Below are positions 55,226 to 64,000 of a stretch of DNA of 64,000 nucleotides, in pieces (within the stretch, counting starts at the first letter, position 1; the number at the start of each line of letters is the position of its first letter). Source of the stretch: Takakia lepidozioides (Eukaryota > Streptophyta > Takakiopsida > Takakiales > Takakiaceae); the NCBI GenBank assembly GCA_030704615.1, contig CM060734.1, positions 24,676,001 to 24,740,000 of the forward strand, in the 5' to 3' direction. A program made the position numbers and the translations under genes. The notes beneath the pieces were generated by a model. That model was given only the letters and a program-made list of their open reading frames with translations. It was not told where the DNA came from and did not search any database.

Positions 55226-56030
55226 AATGCGTCCGCCTATAGTGGCGGTTGCATATAATTTATTATTATTTAAATGGAGTGACCGCCCATATTGGCGGTC
55301 GTTTGTAATTTAATATTTTGTTAAATTAAGCAACCGCCTATATTGGCGGTCGCCGGTAATTTATTAATTTTTAAATGAAGCGACCGCCCATATTGACAGT
55401 CGCTTGTATTTTATTATATTTTAAAATAAGCGACTGCATATATTGGCGGTCGGTTGAAGTTTATTATGTTTTAAATGAAGCGACCGCCCAGATTGGCGGT
55501 CGTTCGCAATTTATTATATTATATTATATTATATTATATTATATTTTTAATATATTTTTAATATATTTTATAAAAATACAGCAACCGCCATGTGGCGGTC
55601 GCTTTAGTTTTTTTTTAAAATTTAGCGACAGCCATTTAGCAGCGGTCGCTCATTTTTATTTTGATTTTTAAATAAAGCGACCACCGTTTGGCGGTCGCTT
55701 CTTTAGTAATTTTTTGAAAAATGTAGTGACCGCCATTTGGCGGCCGTCGCTTCTTAAATTAAGCGACCGCCGTTTGGCGGTCGCTTACTTAATATATTTT
55801 TTAAAATGAAGCGACCACCATTGAGAGGCGGTCGCTTATTTTTATTTTGAATCTTGAATTAAGCGACCGCCAGTAGGTGGTCGCTTATTTAATATATTTT
55901 TTAAAAATGCAGCGACCACCATGTGACGGTCGCTCTTCTTGTTTTTATAAATATAGCGCGCCATGCGGCGGTCGCGTGTTTTTTATTTTTTTGGAAATCC
56001 AGGGACCCGCCGTGTGGCGGTTTAAAAAAA
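55226..56030. repeat. Palindrome array F (CGACCGCC-N-GGCGGTCG), 16 copies
   Basis: Sixteen short palindromes recur every 35-60 bp, for example AAGCGACCGCC-GTTT-GGCGGTCGCTT at 55761-55786 with perfect 11-bp arms. Copies lie near 55226, 55280, 55330, 55379, 55430, 55479, 55581, 55622, 55675, 55726, 55761, 55809, 55861, 55911, 55956 and 56002. Spacers are very AT-rich (TTTATTATTTTAAAT type) and include a TATAT pentamer run at 55514-55545. The centre changes from CATATT in the first half to GTTT or ATTT in the second, so the array has at least two blocks. Confidence 0.9.
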
Positions 56031-56230
56031 TAAATAAATCATGGAGCGGCGCCTGACGAGCCACGTGGCTAGGTGCCACGAGTCAGGAAAAACGAAACAA
56101 ATGGGAGGGGGGGGAGGTGGTTTTGAACCCTTGACCTCTCCCATGTGAGAGCGCGTGGCGAGGCGCCATTGGCCTGTAGCGCATTTTCAAGCATAATGCA
56201 TTTTTTTTTGGGGGGGGGCTGGTGGGCGCC

Positions 56231-56859
56231 TATATAAACCATTCCCCCCTCTTTTTTTGATCACTTTTGCACCTCTCGTGGTGCGGTTCCTTGGCATCCT
56301 GTAGTCCTTTCGGACTTCGTTGCTTGGCACTGCCAATGGGAGGTGCAAAGGTGATTATTTTGGGGGGGGGGGGGGGGGGGGTTGTCGGTTTTGTATTGGT
56401 CAGTCCCACACCCTTGTTCACGGTCCATTCATCGTATCACCATTTTGCCGTTTTTGGATCTCCGGCGACCTGTTTTTTTGCAGAAACTACGAAGACACCA
56501 TCCACACGCGTCCATTGCCGTTTTCTGAGGTTTTGTCCCCTGTAGTGGGCAAAGGTTTATACAATGTCGGGGTTTGTGAATTCAAGTTCTGAGGCGGGGT
56601 TGTCTGGGGGTCGGAGGAAGAGAAAACGTGCCCACGAGCGGGATAGCCAGGTCAACAAGTCAGACTACCCGGGACCGGATGCCTTAGATAGGGTGAAAGA
56701 AGTGGTGGTGGATTATTTCAAGGGTAGGGAAAAATGACGAATGCTTTGGCGGGGGTTAAGTGGACGGCGGAACAAGCCGAAGTTCAATCAGTGGATCCAA
56801 AGCAGGGCGAAAGACGCCACGTGGAATTTAAGGTAGCTAATGAAGACATGGAAGGGTAG
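56231..56859 (+). CDS. Possible 5' end of a mobile-element gene with TATA box
   Basis: CTATATAAACC at about 56230 is a good TATA box. A run of G residues lies at 56361-56380. An ATG at 56564 opens a 57-codon frame: MSGFVNSSSEAGLSGGRRKR, a basic KRAHERD part, then ALDRVKEVVVDYFKGREK, with a stop at 56735-56737. The stop overlaps another ATG (ATGA) that opens MTNALAGVKWTAEQAEVQ to 56859. Either a frameshift split one protein, or GGTAGG at about 56723 is a splice donor. The basic N-terminus and position next to palindrome array F suggest the first exon of a transposase-type gene. It is cut off by the LINE that starts at about 56905. I do not recognise the family. Confidence 0.35.
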
Positions 56860-56904
56860 AACAACCGAGGGTCGAGTGCCCTCCATCGAAGCCGAGTTAA
56901 TGCG

Positions 56905-59518
56905 GCGGTAACTATCGCCCCATTGCACTGGCCAACACCATATACAAGCTATTCACAAGTACGCTCACCACCATGCTTTCTGCTTATGGGAAGCAACACC
57001 GCATACTCAGCAACCCACATGAGGGCTTCAGAGCCACACACAGTACAACCAGACAAATACAATACGTCATCTCCGCACTAGAAGATGCTAAGCTTACAAA
57101 ACAAGACATTTATCTTCTTTATATTGATTTTAAGAATGCATTTGGCTCCCTCGACCATGGACGTTTACTTGCCATCGCGACAGACCTGGGATACCCCATA
57201 GATGCCATCGAGCTTATTGGTAACATTTATACGAATAGCACCACGGAATATACGGGAGCTTACTACGGCTCCACCCCCCCATCCCAATCCTACGAGGCAC
57301 CATCCAAGGTGACACCCTCAGCCCTTACCTATGTATAATTTTTTTAGAACCCCTCCTCAGATGGCTTGCCCGTGGAAAGTTAGGATACCACTACAAAACC
57401 TCCTCCAGTGATATCTCCGCAGCCGCTTATGCAGATGATCTCGCCATCCTCGCTCATAAACCACAACACCTAAACCGACAAGTCACCAAATTGCATCGCT
57501 TCAACCTGTGGTCACGTATGGAACTCAGCCTCCACAAATGTGCCATCACTGCGGCCCCATACCATAGCCGACTCACCAAATCTGCCATTGCTTCCCACTG
57601 TAAATTCTATGTCAACTATCAAAACAAACCATTCCCCTTTCTTGGCCCAGATGAACCATACACATATGTCGGCATACAGTTGGTACCCTCCCTTACTTGG
57701 CACGTCCAAAAAACTTATACTACCACCAAACTGATGAACAAAAGTTTGGCCCTTCTCAAATGATCCCCAATTGCCATTAGACCTAAACTATCCATCATAC
57801 AATCAGTACTCAAAACCCAAGTCCAATACTCATTACATGCTACACCTTTCTCCTTACCAGACATAAGAAAACTTGACAAAAATATTGTCCAGCTCACAAA
57901 ACGGGTATGCGGCCTACCAACTAGCACTCCTAATGCCCTTACCCAACTTCCCACCGACTGCTACGGGATCGGATCTAGCCCCCTAATCATCTCCTATGCC
58001 CGCACACTTGGCACACAAATAAAAGAAGCCCTTAATGATCCAGGCCGTTTAGGTATCATCTATCAAAGACTCCTCAAATTTCTTGCCCTCAAGTACAATG
58101 GATTATACTCTCTCCCGTCACTACATCCACAGGCCTGCTTGCACTCCCCTACTGCACGTACATTGCTCATTTTACGACAAATGAACATTAGTATACAAAC
58201 CGATCTGCCAAACTATCCCAATATCTCATGAATCACAGAACGAGCTTGGCTCACCAGCCCATTCCTCTCCCAACTTAATAACTCTCACCCTAAGCAAAAA
58301 ACCCCTAGCCTTTCCTACTTACGAGAGTGCCACATTACCACTCTTACCCAAATCACCACCACAACTGGACACAGACTCCTCACACCTAAGGAATTCACCC
58401 TCAAACACTCCAGAGCCACAACCAAAACCTGTCGATACCTACACTTCCTTCGCACCCTATTTTGCCACCCCTCCCCCTCATGTACTCTTGACTATAGAAT
58501 TCCCTCCCCATACTTCCCACACACTCCCCAAGATCTACTCCCCCAATACCGATCAGATCCCGCACCCTCCATTCTCCAAAAGCTTAAAACAACATACGTC
58601 AATAACGACAATGTCCCCCCCGTCCCTACCCCCCAACACCAACTACCACACCACCATCACCCCACACCAAATCAAGATAGCTGCCAAAATACCTCTACCA
58701 CCTCTAACTCGCCAAACACAACCCTCCTCTCACAACCACTACCAACACCACCTCCCACTACCCCACCACACAACTCTGAAAATCCAGATGCCTACGTTAT
58801 TGAAGCTATCCTAGGCATAAAAACCCAAACGTCGATTGATTCCTTCGGAGCCACATGTTTAGATACCTATTACCATTGCAAATGGGCCGGATACCCCTCC
58901 GAAGACAACAAATGGCAAATAGAGGATGATCTTTTCGGCTCCCATGATGACTGTGACCCCGCACACAACCTCACCTTCTTGACCACCTTTCACAAACTTA
59001 CCAACACCAACTTTCTCACTCATATCCATCAACAACATGCTTCTCCCATTCAACCCATGGACAAGCGATTCATACACAACCCAATACAGGCCCCTAATCT
59101 CCATATCTGCATAACAGAATGCAACCCTGACAAAGACATCAATCACAACCCCCCCATGATTTGCATGGGCCCCCGCTTCTCTAATATACACGCCAAGTAC
59201 GGTCGTTTCATTGGCTTAATCCCTAATACCCATTTAAAATGGTTATGGAAAAAATACTCCACCACACACACTCAACTGACATCCCTATAACCTCCCAAAC
59301 AAGACTTCGCTACCGAAATCAATTGGTTAGTAGAGCGATACCTCAAAGACACCCCCCCCCCCCCGAAAAAACCACGTTCTCCAAACCGACTGACACAGGC
59401 ATGTGCTCACAGTACCCTCCCCCAAGACATACTTACACTGCTTATTAACTCATTTCAACTCACTCATTCATACTACTCCAGCCCCCTTACATGCCCCATG
59501 GAACTAACCACATATGCC
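56905..59518 (+). pseudogene. Non-LTR element: reverse transcriptase fused in frame to a chromodomain
   Basis: The left edge is abrupt (NYRPIALANTIYKLF at once), as for a 5'-truncated LINE insertion. The reverse transcriptase has LLYIDFKNAFGSLDH, LRGTIQGDTLSPYL and the catalytic AAYADDLAIL (57428-57439). One base too many in the C-run 57274-57280 shifts the frame. From there one frame runs to 59290 with only TGA at 57761-57763 and 58229-58231. In that frame, after a Pro/Thr/His-rich linker, a chromodomain lies at 58793-58938: YVIEAILGIK, YYHCKWAGYPSEDNKW and IEDDLFG. It has the aromatic and KW-GY-W pattern of methyl-lysine-reading chromodomains. The frame reads past a TAA (59288-59290) with LERYL-like sequence to about 59518. 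Codons are strongly C-ending, unlike neighbouring elements. Confidence 0.8.
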
Positions 59519-59716
59519 AGCCCACGCACGCCAATGACGCTACCGCGTGAGCCTGGCGTGTGAGCGTACGCTCACACAATGGTGATGTGGCGTGAGCCCA
59601 CCCAAGGTCGTGCCACGTCACCACAAAGATGGTGGGCCTATAACCGTGGAGCCTATAACTGTGGGATTTCACCACCTGAAGGTGAGATGGGTTAAGGGTT
59701 TAGGGCGTCCGCAGAG

Positions 59717-59875
59717 ATCAACCTTGTGTTAACACGAGGTTGATTTCAGAGAACTTGAAATGAACCTTGTATTAACACGAGGTTAATTTCCTAGAACTGA
59801 AATCAACCTTGTGTTAACACTAGGTTGATTTCAAGTTCTCGAAATCAACCTTGTATTAACACGAGGTTGATTTCC
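59717..59875. repeat. Palindrome array D (AATCAACCTTG-N-TTAACAC), four copies
   Basis: Four copies, about 41 bp apart, of a palindrome with arms GAAATCAACCT and AGGTTGATTTC around a TTGTGTTAACACGA-type centre. Small differences between copies (TGAACC, GGTTAATT) are seen in one arm at a time, so they are not fully compensated. Confidence 0.85.
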
Positions 59876-60024
59876 GAGAATGTTCATTTGAATGTGACTT
59901 GATATGTTCGCAAATGACCAAATGAGTTTGAGGAATGAATGCAACAAATGGTAGACGCACGCACAACACGATTGATGACGTGACATACACCGACAGACAT
60001 ACGACTTCATTTTATTTTATTCTC

Positions 60025-60454
60025 CCTGGGGGGTGATGCAAATCAACCTTGCGATGACGCAACCTTGATTTGAGAATGAAAGCATCATTATTTGAAGATT
60101 TGTTTTTTTTTTTCCTTCCCTGGGTGTAATGCAAATCAACCTTGCGTTGACGCAACCTTGATTTGAGAATGAAAGCATCATTATTTGAAGATTTGTTTTT
60201 TTTTCCTTCCCTGGGTGTGATGCAAATCAACCTTGCGTTGACGCAACCTTGATTTGAGAATGAAAACATCATTTTTTGAAGTTTTTTTTTTTTTTTTCCC
60301 TCCCTGGGGAGTGATGCAAATCAACCTTGCGTTGACGCAACCTTGATTTGAGAAATGAAAGCATAATTTTTTGAAGATTGTTTTTTTTTTTCCCCTCCCT
60401 GGGGGGTGATGCAAATCAACCTTGCGTTGACGCAACCTTGATTTGAGAAATGAA

Positions 60455-60491
<37 letters not shown>

Positions 60492-60548
60492 CTTGGGAGG
60501 GTGATGCAAATCAATCTTGCGTTGACGCAACCTTGATTTGAGAAATGA
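60025..60548. repeat. Palindrome array E (CAAATCAACCTTGCGT/ACGCAACCTTGATTTG), six copies
   Basis: Six units of about 92-97 bp. Each has CAAATCAA-CC-TTGCGT-TG-ACGCAA-CC-TTGATTTG: both outer and inner arms are inverse, while the two CC pairs are direct. Each unit then has GAGAATGAAAGCAT, a T-run of variable length (up to about 40) and CCTGGG. The arms resemble those of array D (ATCAACCTTG), so D and E are likely related. Confidence 0.85.
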
Positions 60549-61065
60549 AAGCATTTGTTTTTTAGGATGTATTTTGCATTTTGTATGGTTGTTGGTCCTG
60601 TTGTTCTTCGTTTCATGTCTTGCATTGCAAGTCTTGCCAACCTGTTCTGCACCATGTTTTTTCATAAACCGCAAAGACGCTTTAGGGATTTCTTGGTGTT
60701 TGTCTGGATAACGTCTATGAAAAGTGGATGTGAATTGGGGGAAGGAATTTCGTAAGAACAAACTCATTCTCTTTTGTGTTCATTACGCAACAGGACATTG
60801 TACTCTCTGAAATATCCTATGCTCGTGGACAAAAACCATCCAAAAACCACCCGTGATTTCTCATCCGACCAAGATTTGGATGAGGGATGAGACTTCTCGG
60901 AAAATAAAGTTGGCAAATCTGGGGCGTGGTAGTCGCCTACAGTTCCGCGGAAATAGGTGGCATCCGCGGAATTAGGTCCTGCACGTAGGAAACCTTGCTG
61001 ACGTGGCGTGAGCCTGGCTGGGCTCACGCGCTCACAGGCTCACGCGGCCAGGCTGACGCGCAAGC

Positions 61066-61800
61066 ATTCCCCCACGCTTCTCCATCTGCCCCCACAATAC
61101 TTATTCTCACCCAACAAAAATCGCCTGACGATTCCCACCCTCTTACGCCTCCCCACTGGAGCCCATTTACTAGCCACTATTGAACCCAATCAACTTAAAT
61201 ACGCATACACCCCCCCTCTTCCCAAATACCTCCAGCAGAAGGAACCATCTCTAACCCTTATCCTACTCGTACAACGCACATCTCCGACCAACATACCCCC
61301 TTCCCTCCTCCAGTGTCTCCATAAACTACTTACACAAACTCACAAAATGAAAGCTAACATCGCCCCCCTTACAAGACTAACCAACCCACTTCCAATTACG
61401 AAAATATTCCCCTCCATCTCCTCAATATCAAACCTAACAAGACATGGTTAAAGGCGCTACCACACCCACCACATGCCGCCCCTCCCGAGGCCCACCCACC
61501 ATCCCTCAGATGTACCAACAAAACATACCCCTCAGATTTCCCCTCACCCACTCTCACTACACGGATGGATCCCTCCTTAACTCCACTACCGGATATGGTA
61601 TATATCATGCGGCCACCCAGCAGGGTGTCGCCCTCCGCCTACCTGGTCCTGCCACAATCCTACGCGCTGAACTTATGGCAATATATGAAGCCCTATCTAG
61701 GCTAGACACCTTCCCTCCCCCCTATTATATTTTACCGACAGCCTTACTTCACTCTTCCTTATCAGAAACCACATAGCCCGCCCTTCATCCCACCATCACC
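61066..61800 (+). pseudogene. Chromodomain LINE, 3' part with RNase H domain
   Basis: Beyond the insertion the C-rich coding style resumes: PTLLHLPPQYLFSPNKNRL, TLLRLPTGAHLLATIEP, then a shift near 61440. The RNase H domain follows with the first acid in HYTDGSLLNST (61561), the second in LRAELMAIYEAL (61669-61671) and the third in FTDSLTSLFLIRNHIARPSS (61737), which is read one frame over. The D-E-D order fits the RNase H domain of some LINE clades and helps remove the RNA template. No poly-A tail is clear. It joins the reverse transcriptase-chromodomain piece at 56905-59518 as one element. Confidence 0.7.
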
Positions 61801-61878
61801 ACCAGAGATGGGCTTAGTCCTGGATACAATTCAATGTAGGCCCCCCACGTTATCACTGTGTGTGGCTGAAGAGAGTAA

Positions 61879-63858
61879 TTACCGGAGAATGCTCGAAGAA
61901 AGCCCTGGATTTTGTTTCTCAAAGTGGGAATTGGATTGTTGTCCGTGGGGCTTGTGGCCAAAAAGTTTTGAACATCCATCGTAGTAATCCAAAACAGATT
62001 CCATTCCAATGCCTTGTTTTGCCGTTGCCAGTATCGAGGGAAAATGCTGCCTTTTGAAGATCAGAGGAGTGATGCAAATGGCCTTGGGGTCCGACACAGG
62101 TCGCAGCTGTGAGCATCCCCGTAGGACCAAGTTGGGAAAGGTGTGGAGGTTAGAGCAGATTTTTGCAATGATTGGATTGAGGGCAATTGTAGAACTATCC
62201 TTAGCGGGGACAGGAGCTGACTGCTTTGGTGGAGGTGGAAGGGGGCGTTGCTCCGAGGGGCCGGCAGGCCTGACACTGTGCTGGTGAATCTGGGTTTCTT
62301 TTGCATTGTTGCTGCCTGATGGAGGAGCTACCTCCATGATCATGCGGTCGAGCTTATCCTTACACCTTTTCCTGATAGGGAGGAAGACCTTTGCTGCAGA
62401 CCTGAATCCCAATTGGCAGGCTTGGGTAGCCTAGAGGAGGATTGCATGCCTTCAATGACTTGGGGTCTTTCATAGAGAGAAACATCCGGTAGGTTGTCCA
62501 GAGCCTGCTAAGGGGTAGCCGCCAAGTGAGTGGTAGATGTATCATGAGTAGTTGAGTTCCTTTTGCGTTTAGCCTTAGGACAATCAACTCTGAGGTGGCC
62601 CCTCTGCCCGCAGATATAGCAGGCTGTGGCTGAGGTATCATCTGTAATCTTAACGGAAAAGTAATTGCCATCCTCATCAATTGGCAACTGCACAAACTCT
62701 GGCAAGACTGTGTCCGCAAGCATTGTTACCACAATTTGACAACCAACATGTAGCCCAGTGGTAATGGGCACATACCATGTTGGATGTGGTTGTGGGTTCA
62801 AACCACGGTCTGGTGTGTCATGAAGGTGTCCACCTTTCAGCTGGAAGGCAGTAGCCCTTGTGGTGAAGTGACACCATAAGTTACGCTCCCTTCGGGAGGC
62901 GTCATACTTTTTTTTTTACCACAATTTTGGGAAAACCAGTGTCATTCACTTTGGAGGCTATCGTAGCGCCTTTCCATGCGGGGATTTTCCTTAGTGCCTT
63001 AGTGCACATCTCCGGGTCAAAAACTGATAGACATCCTAGATACACCCCAAAGTGGTTTCCAATATCTGGGAGACAGAAAAGGTACTGATCTGGAATGTAG
63101 GGGAGAGCAATTATTCTAGGGGCCCAAACCTTCCCGTTCCTGTTACCCAACGCTGCAGACCGTGGGAAAATATTAACATTGAATCCATGGAGGTGGGGAT
63201 TGAATGAGAGCACCTTTGTTGCAGCCACTTCCGACTCCAAAAGGATGGAGTAAAAACCTTCCCCCCTAGAATGGCAAAATTGTGGTTTAAGATCGCCAGA
63301 GCCTCCCAAATGCTTTATGGCCCAGTCCCTGGCAAATGCCCGATCCAATTTTTTCCCCGGGAAGTGCAGAAGGACTCCTCGGCCTGGAATGTCCGATACT
63401 AGCCCGTGGAGATAAGCGAGGTCTACCTTGATGCGCAGATGATCTTTGCTCATGGCGAGCTGAAGGTCGACTCCTTCATCAATATTCTCCCCTTGAGATT
63501 GGGAAGGACCCCTCACATTCAGATTTTGTGGAGGGCTGCCATGGGCATTGAAAGGACCCCTCACGTTCAAATTGTGCGGAGGGCTGCCATGAGCACTTCC
63601 TGAACCGCCATTTTCCGATAGCGGAGCAGTGCCTGCAGGCATGACAGAAGAGGGGAGCAACCTGCCGTTAATCCCCGGGTGAATTTGCGTGGATCCCTCT
63701 TCCATGTGACCAGGGAATCTTGTAAGTGCCTGGTGAGCCTGGAAGAATCCTGTCCCCAACGAAGGCTGAGATCTTTGAGTTGCCGGGATTCTGTTTTGAT
63801 CGCTATAGAGCCTGTTCCTAGACGCGCCTCTGAACTGCTTACCACTGAATGGACCCAT
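61879..63858 (-). pseudogene. LINE ORF1 (gag-like, CCHC zinc knuckle), split by a SINE
   Basis: The minus-strand frame from 63858 starts MGPFSGKQFRGASRNRLY. It holds a duplicated unit (AHGSPPHNLNVRGP, AHGSPPQNLNVRGP), then a globular part VLLHFPGKKLDRAFARDWA, GFYSILLESEVAATKVL and WAPRIIALPYIPDQYLFCLPD. This resembles the DUF4283-type domain of plant LINE ORF1 proteins. At 62928 a SINE interrupts PKIVV; on its other side the frame goes on TMLADTVLPEFVQLP, then the knuckle CYICGQRGHLRVDC and a basic KAKRKRN. Frames then change toward 61879 (RCKDKLDRMIMEVAPPSG, a Pro-rich tail). The protein would bind LINE RNA. The endonuclease and reverse transcriptase that should follow are absent, the chromodomain LINE lying there instead. 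Confidence 0.75.
62738..62917 (+). mobile_element. tRNA-derived SINE, 180 bp, with 10-bp target duplication
   Basis: It lies inside a LINE ORF1 and is flanked by ACCACAATTT on both sides (62728-62737 and 62918-62927). It has an RNA polymerase III A box, TAGCCCAGTGG (62751-62761), and a B box, GGGTTCAAACC (62794-62804), 33 bp apart as in tRNA genes. A hairpin CTCCCTTCGGGAG precedes GGCGTCATAC and a T-run (62908-62917). Ending in T rather than A is a feature of Au-like plant SINEs. Removing it restores the host frame, so the insertion is clean and younger than the ORF1. Confidence 0.9.
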
Positions 63859-64000
63859 AATTGAAGAGAGGAGTTGGCGGTTGAGAAGGTGAGGAGGGCT
63901 GGAAGGGCGGGGGAAGGAGAGAGAACTAAAGGGTGCAGTCTAAGAAGAAGTCCAAGACGAAGTCGGGGAGAGAGAATCAAACTTGAGAAAACAGAATCAA
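63859..64000 (-). other. Upstream flank of the LINE ORF1
   Basis: Purine-rich on the plus strand, CT-rich on the coding strand. A minus-strand frame runs on to the window edge but looks like low-complexity leader (LRLGLLLRLHPLVLSPSP). It is probably the 5' untranslated region of the LINE; the element's start is outside the window. Confidence 0.4.

Larger units (their letters stand above)
59528..61062. mobile_element. Insertion with GTGAGC-rich inverted ends and two palindrome arrays
   Basis: It splits the chromodomain LINE. CCCACGC flanks it at about 59521-59527 and 61071-61077, a possible 7- or 8-bp target duplication. The left end has GCGTGAGCCTGGCGTGTGAG and the perfect palindrome GTGTGAGCGTACGCTCACAC (59559-59578). 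The right end, read inversely, has GCGTGAGCCTGTGAGCGCG. Inside these lie CCTATAACCGTGGA (59637) plus a second copy, and on the right the inverted TCCGCGGAAATAGG (60944) and TCCGCGGAATTAGG (60963). No transposase was found. The middle holds arrays D and E and a stretch (60780-60930) with short open frames. Probably a non-autonomous terminal-inverted-repeat element. Confidence 0.55.

Noticed and set aside
60012-60767. Basic repeat protein on the minus strand across array E (repeated CVNARLICIT units)
   Set aside because: It is the palindromic array and its T-runs read as protein; frames shift with T-run length and there is no non-repeat domain.
62751-62825. Functional tRNA gene
   Set aside because: A and B boxes are present, but the cloverleaf does not close, a 3' hairpin and T-tail follow, and a 10-bp target duplication shows it is a SINE.

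Overview
This is a gene-poor, repeat-dense stretch of a eukaryotic nuclear genome, almost certainly from the green plant (streptophyte) lineage. Evidence: GT-AG introns of about 100 bp inside several genes; Ty3/gypsy, LINE, tRNA-derived SINE and Mutator-like (MULE) elements with plant-type domains (FAR1/MULE transposase with SWIM finger, CCHC LINE ORF1); no bacterial operons or ribosome binding sites. I cannot name the species. A large-genome seedless plant or charophyte alga would fit, but that is inference. No ordinary housekeeping gene was recognised.

Layout. 0-5.3 kb: decayed LINE pieces. 5.7-15.5 kb: two divergent genes that look like partners in one DNA transposon. The leftward gene encodes a protein with an IPL...DGNHR arrangement like the ParB/sulfiredoxin fold, and its 3.86-kb intron is filled by about 32 copies of a 116-bp palindrome-bearing repeat. 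The rightward gene is a frameshifted MULE transposase with a C-terminal SWIM finger. 15.9-18.5 kb: a LINE tail, a 75-bp tandem repeat open on both strands, and small repeats. 18.9-27.05 kb: a candidate composite mobile element bounded by inverted motifs (CCGCGGGAATAGG left, CCTATTCCCGCGG right, with CATGAGC/GCTCATG repeats outside). It carries a RING-type gene, an intron-containing beta-class amino-methyltransferase-like gene, a palindrome array and a divergent pair of homologous genes of unknown family. 27.8-30.2 kb: a MULE fragment with an intact SWIM end, another palindrome array and related end motifs.

30.9-34.4 kb: pieces of two tandem LINEs on the minus strand. 38.5-54.7 kb: a nested set. 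A plus-strand Ty3/gypsy pol (X) is interrupted first by a 588-bp MULE-type miniature element with a 9-bp target duplication (TAACCAGAT), and again by a 13.3-kb minus-strand Ty3/gypsy element (Y). Y has about 98% identical LTRs, a 5-bp target duplication (ATTGT) and a very large extra coiled-coil reading frame between integrase and its 3' LTR. 55.2-56.0 kb: 16 palindromes of the CGACCGCC/GGCGGTCG type. 56.9-61.8 kb: a non-LTR element in which reverse transcriptase is continuous in frame with a chromodomain, with an RNase H domain beyond a 1.5-kb palindrome-rich insertion. 61.9-63.9 kb: a LINE ORF1 on the minus strand, split by a clean tRNA-type SINE with a 10-bp target duplication.

The recurring theme is that most mobile-element neighbourhoods have a private family of short, tandemly spaced, near-perfect palindromes placed in introns or between genes. 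Together with the ParB-like and methyltransferase-like genes and the shared CCTAT..CCGCGGA end motif, this is the most likely place for an undescribed transposition system. Most coding copies carry stops or frameshifts, so the window is largely a graveyard; the RING gene and the plus-strand member of the divergent pair look intact.
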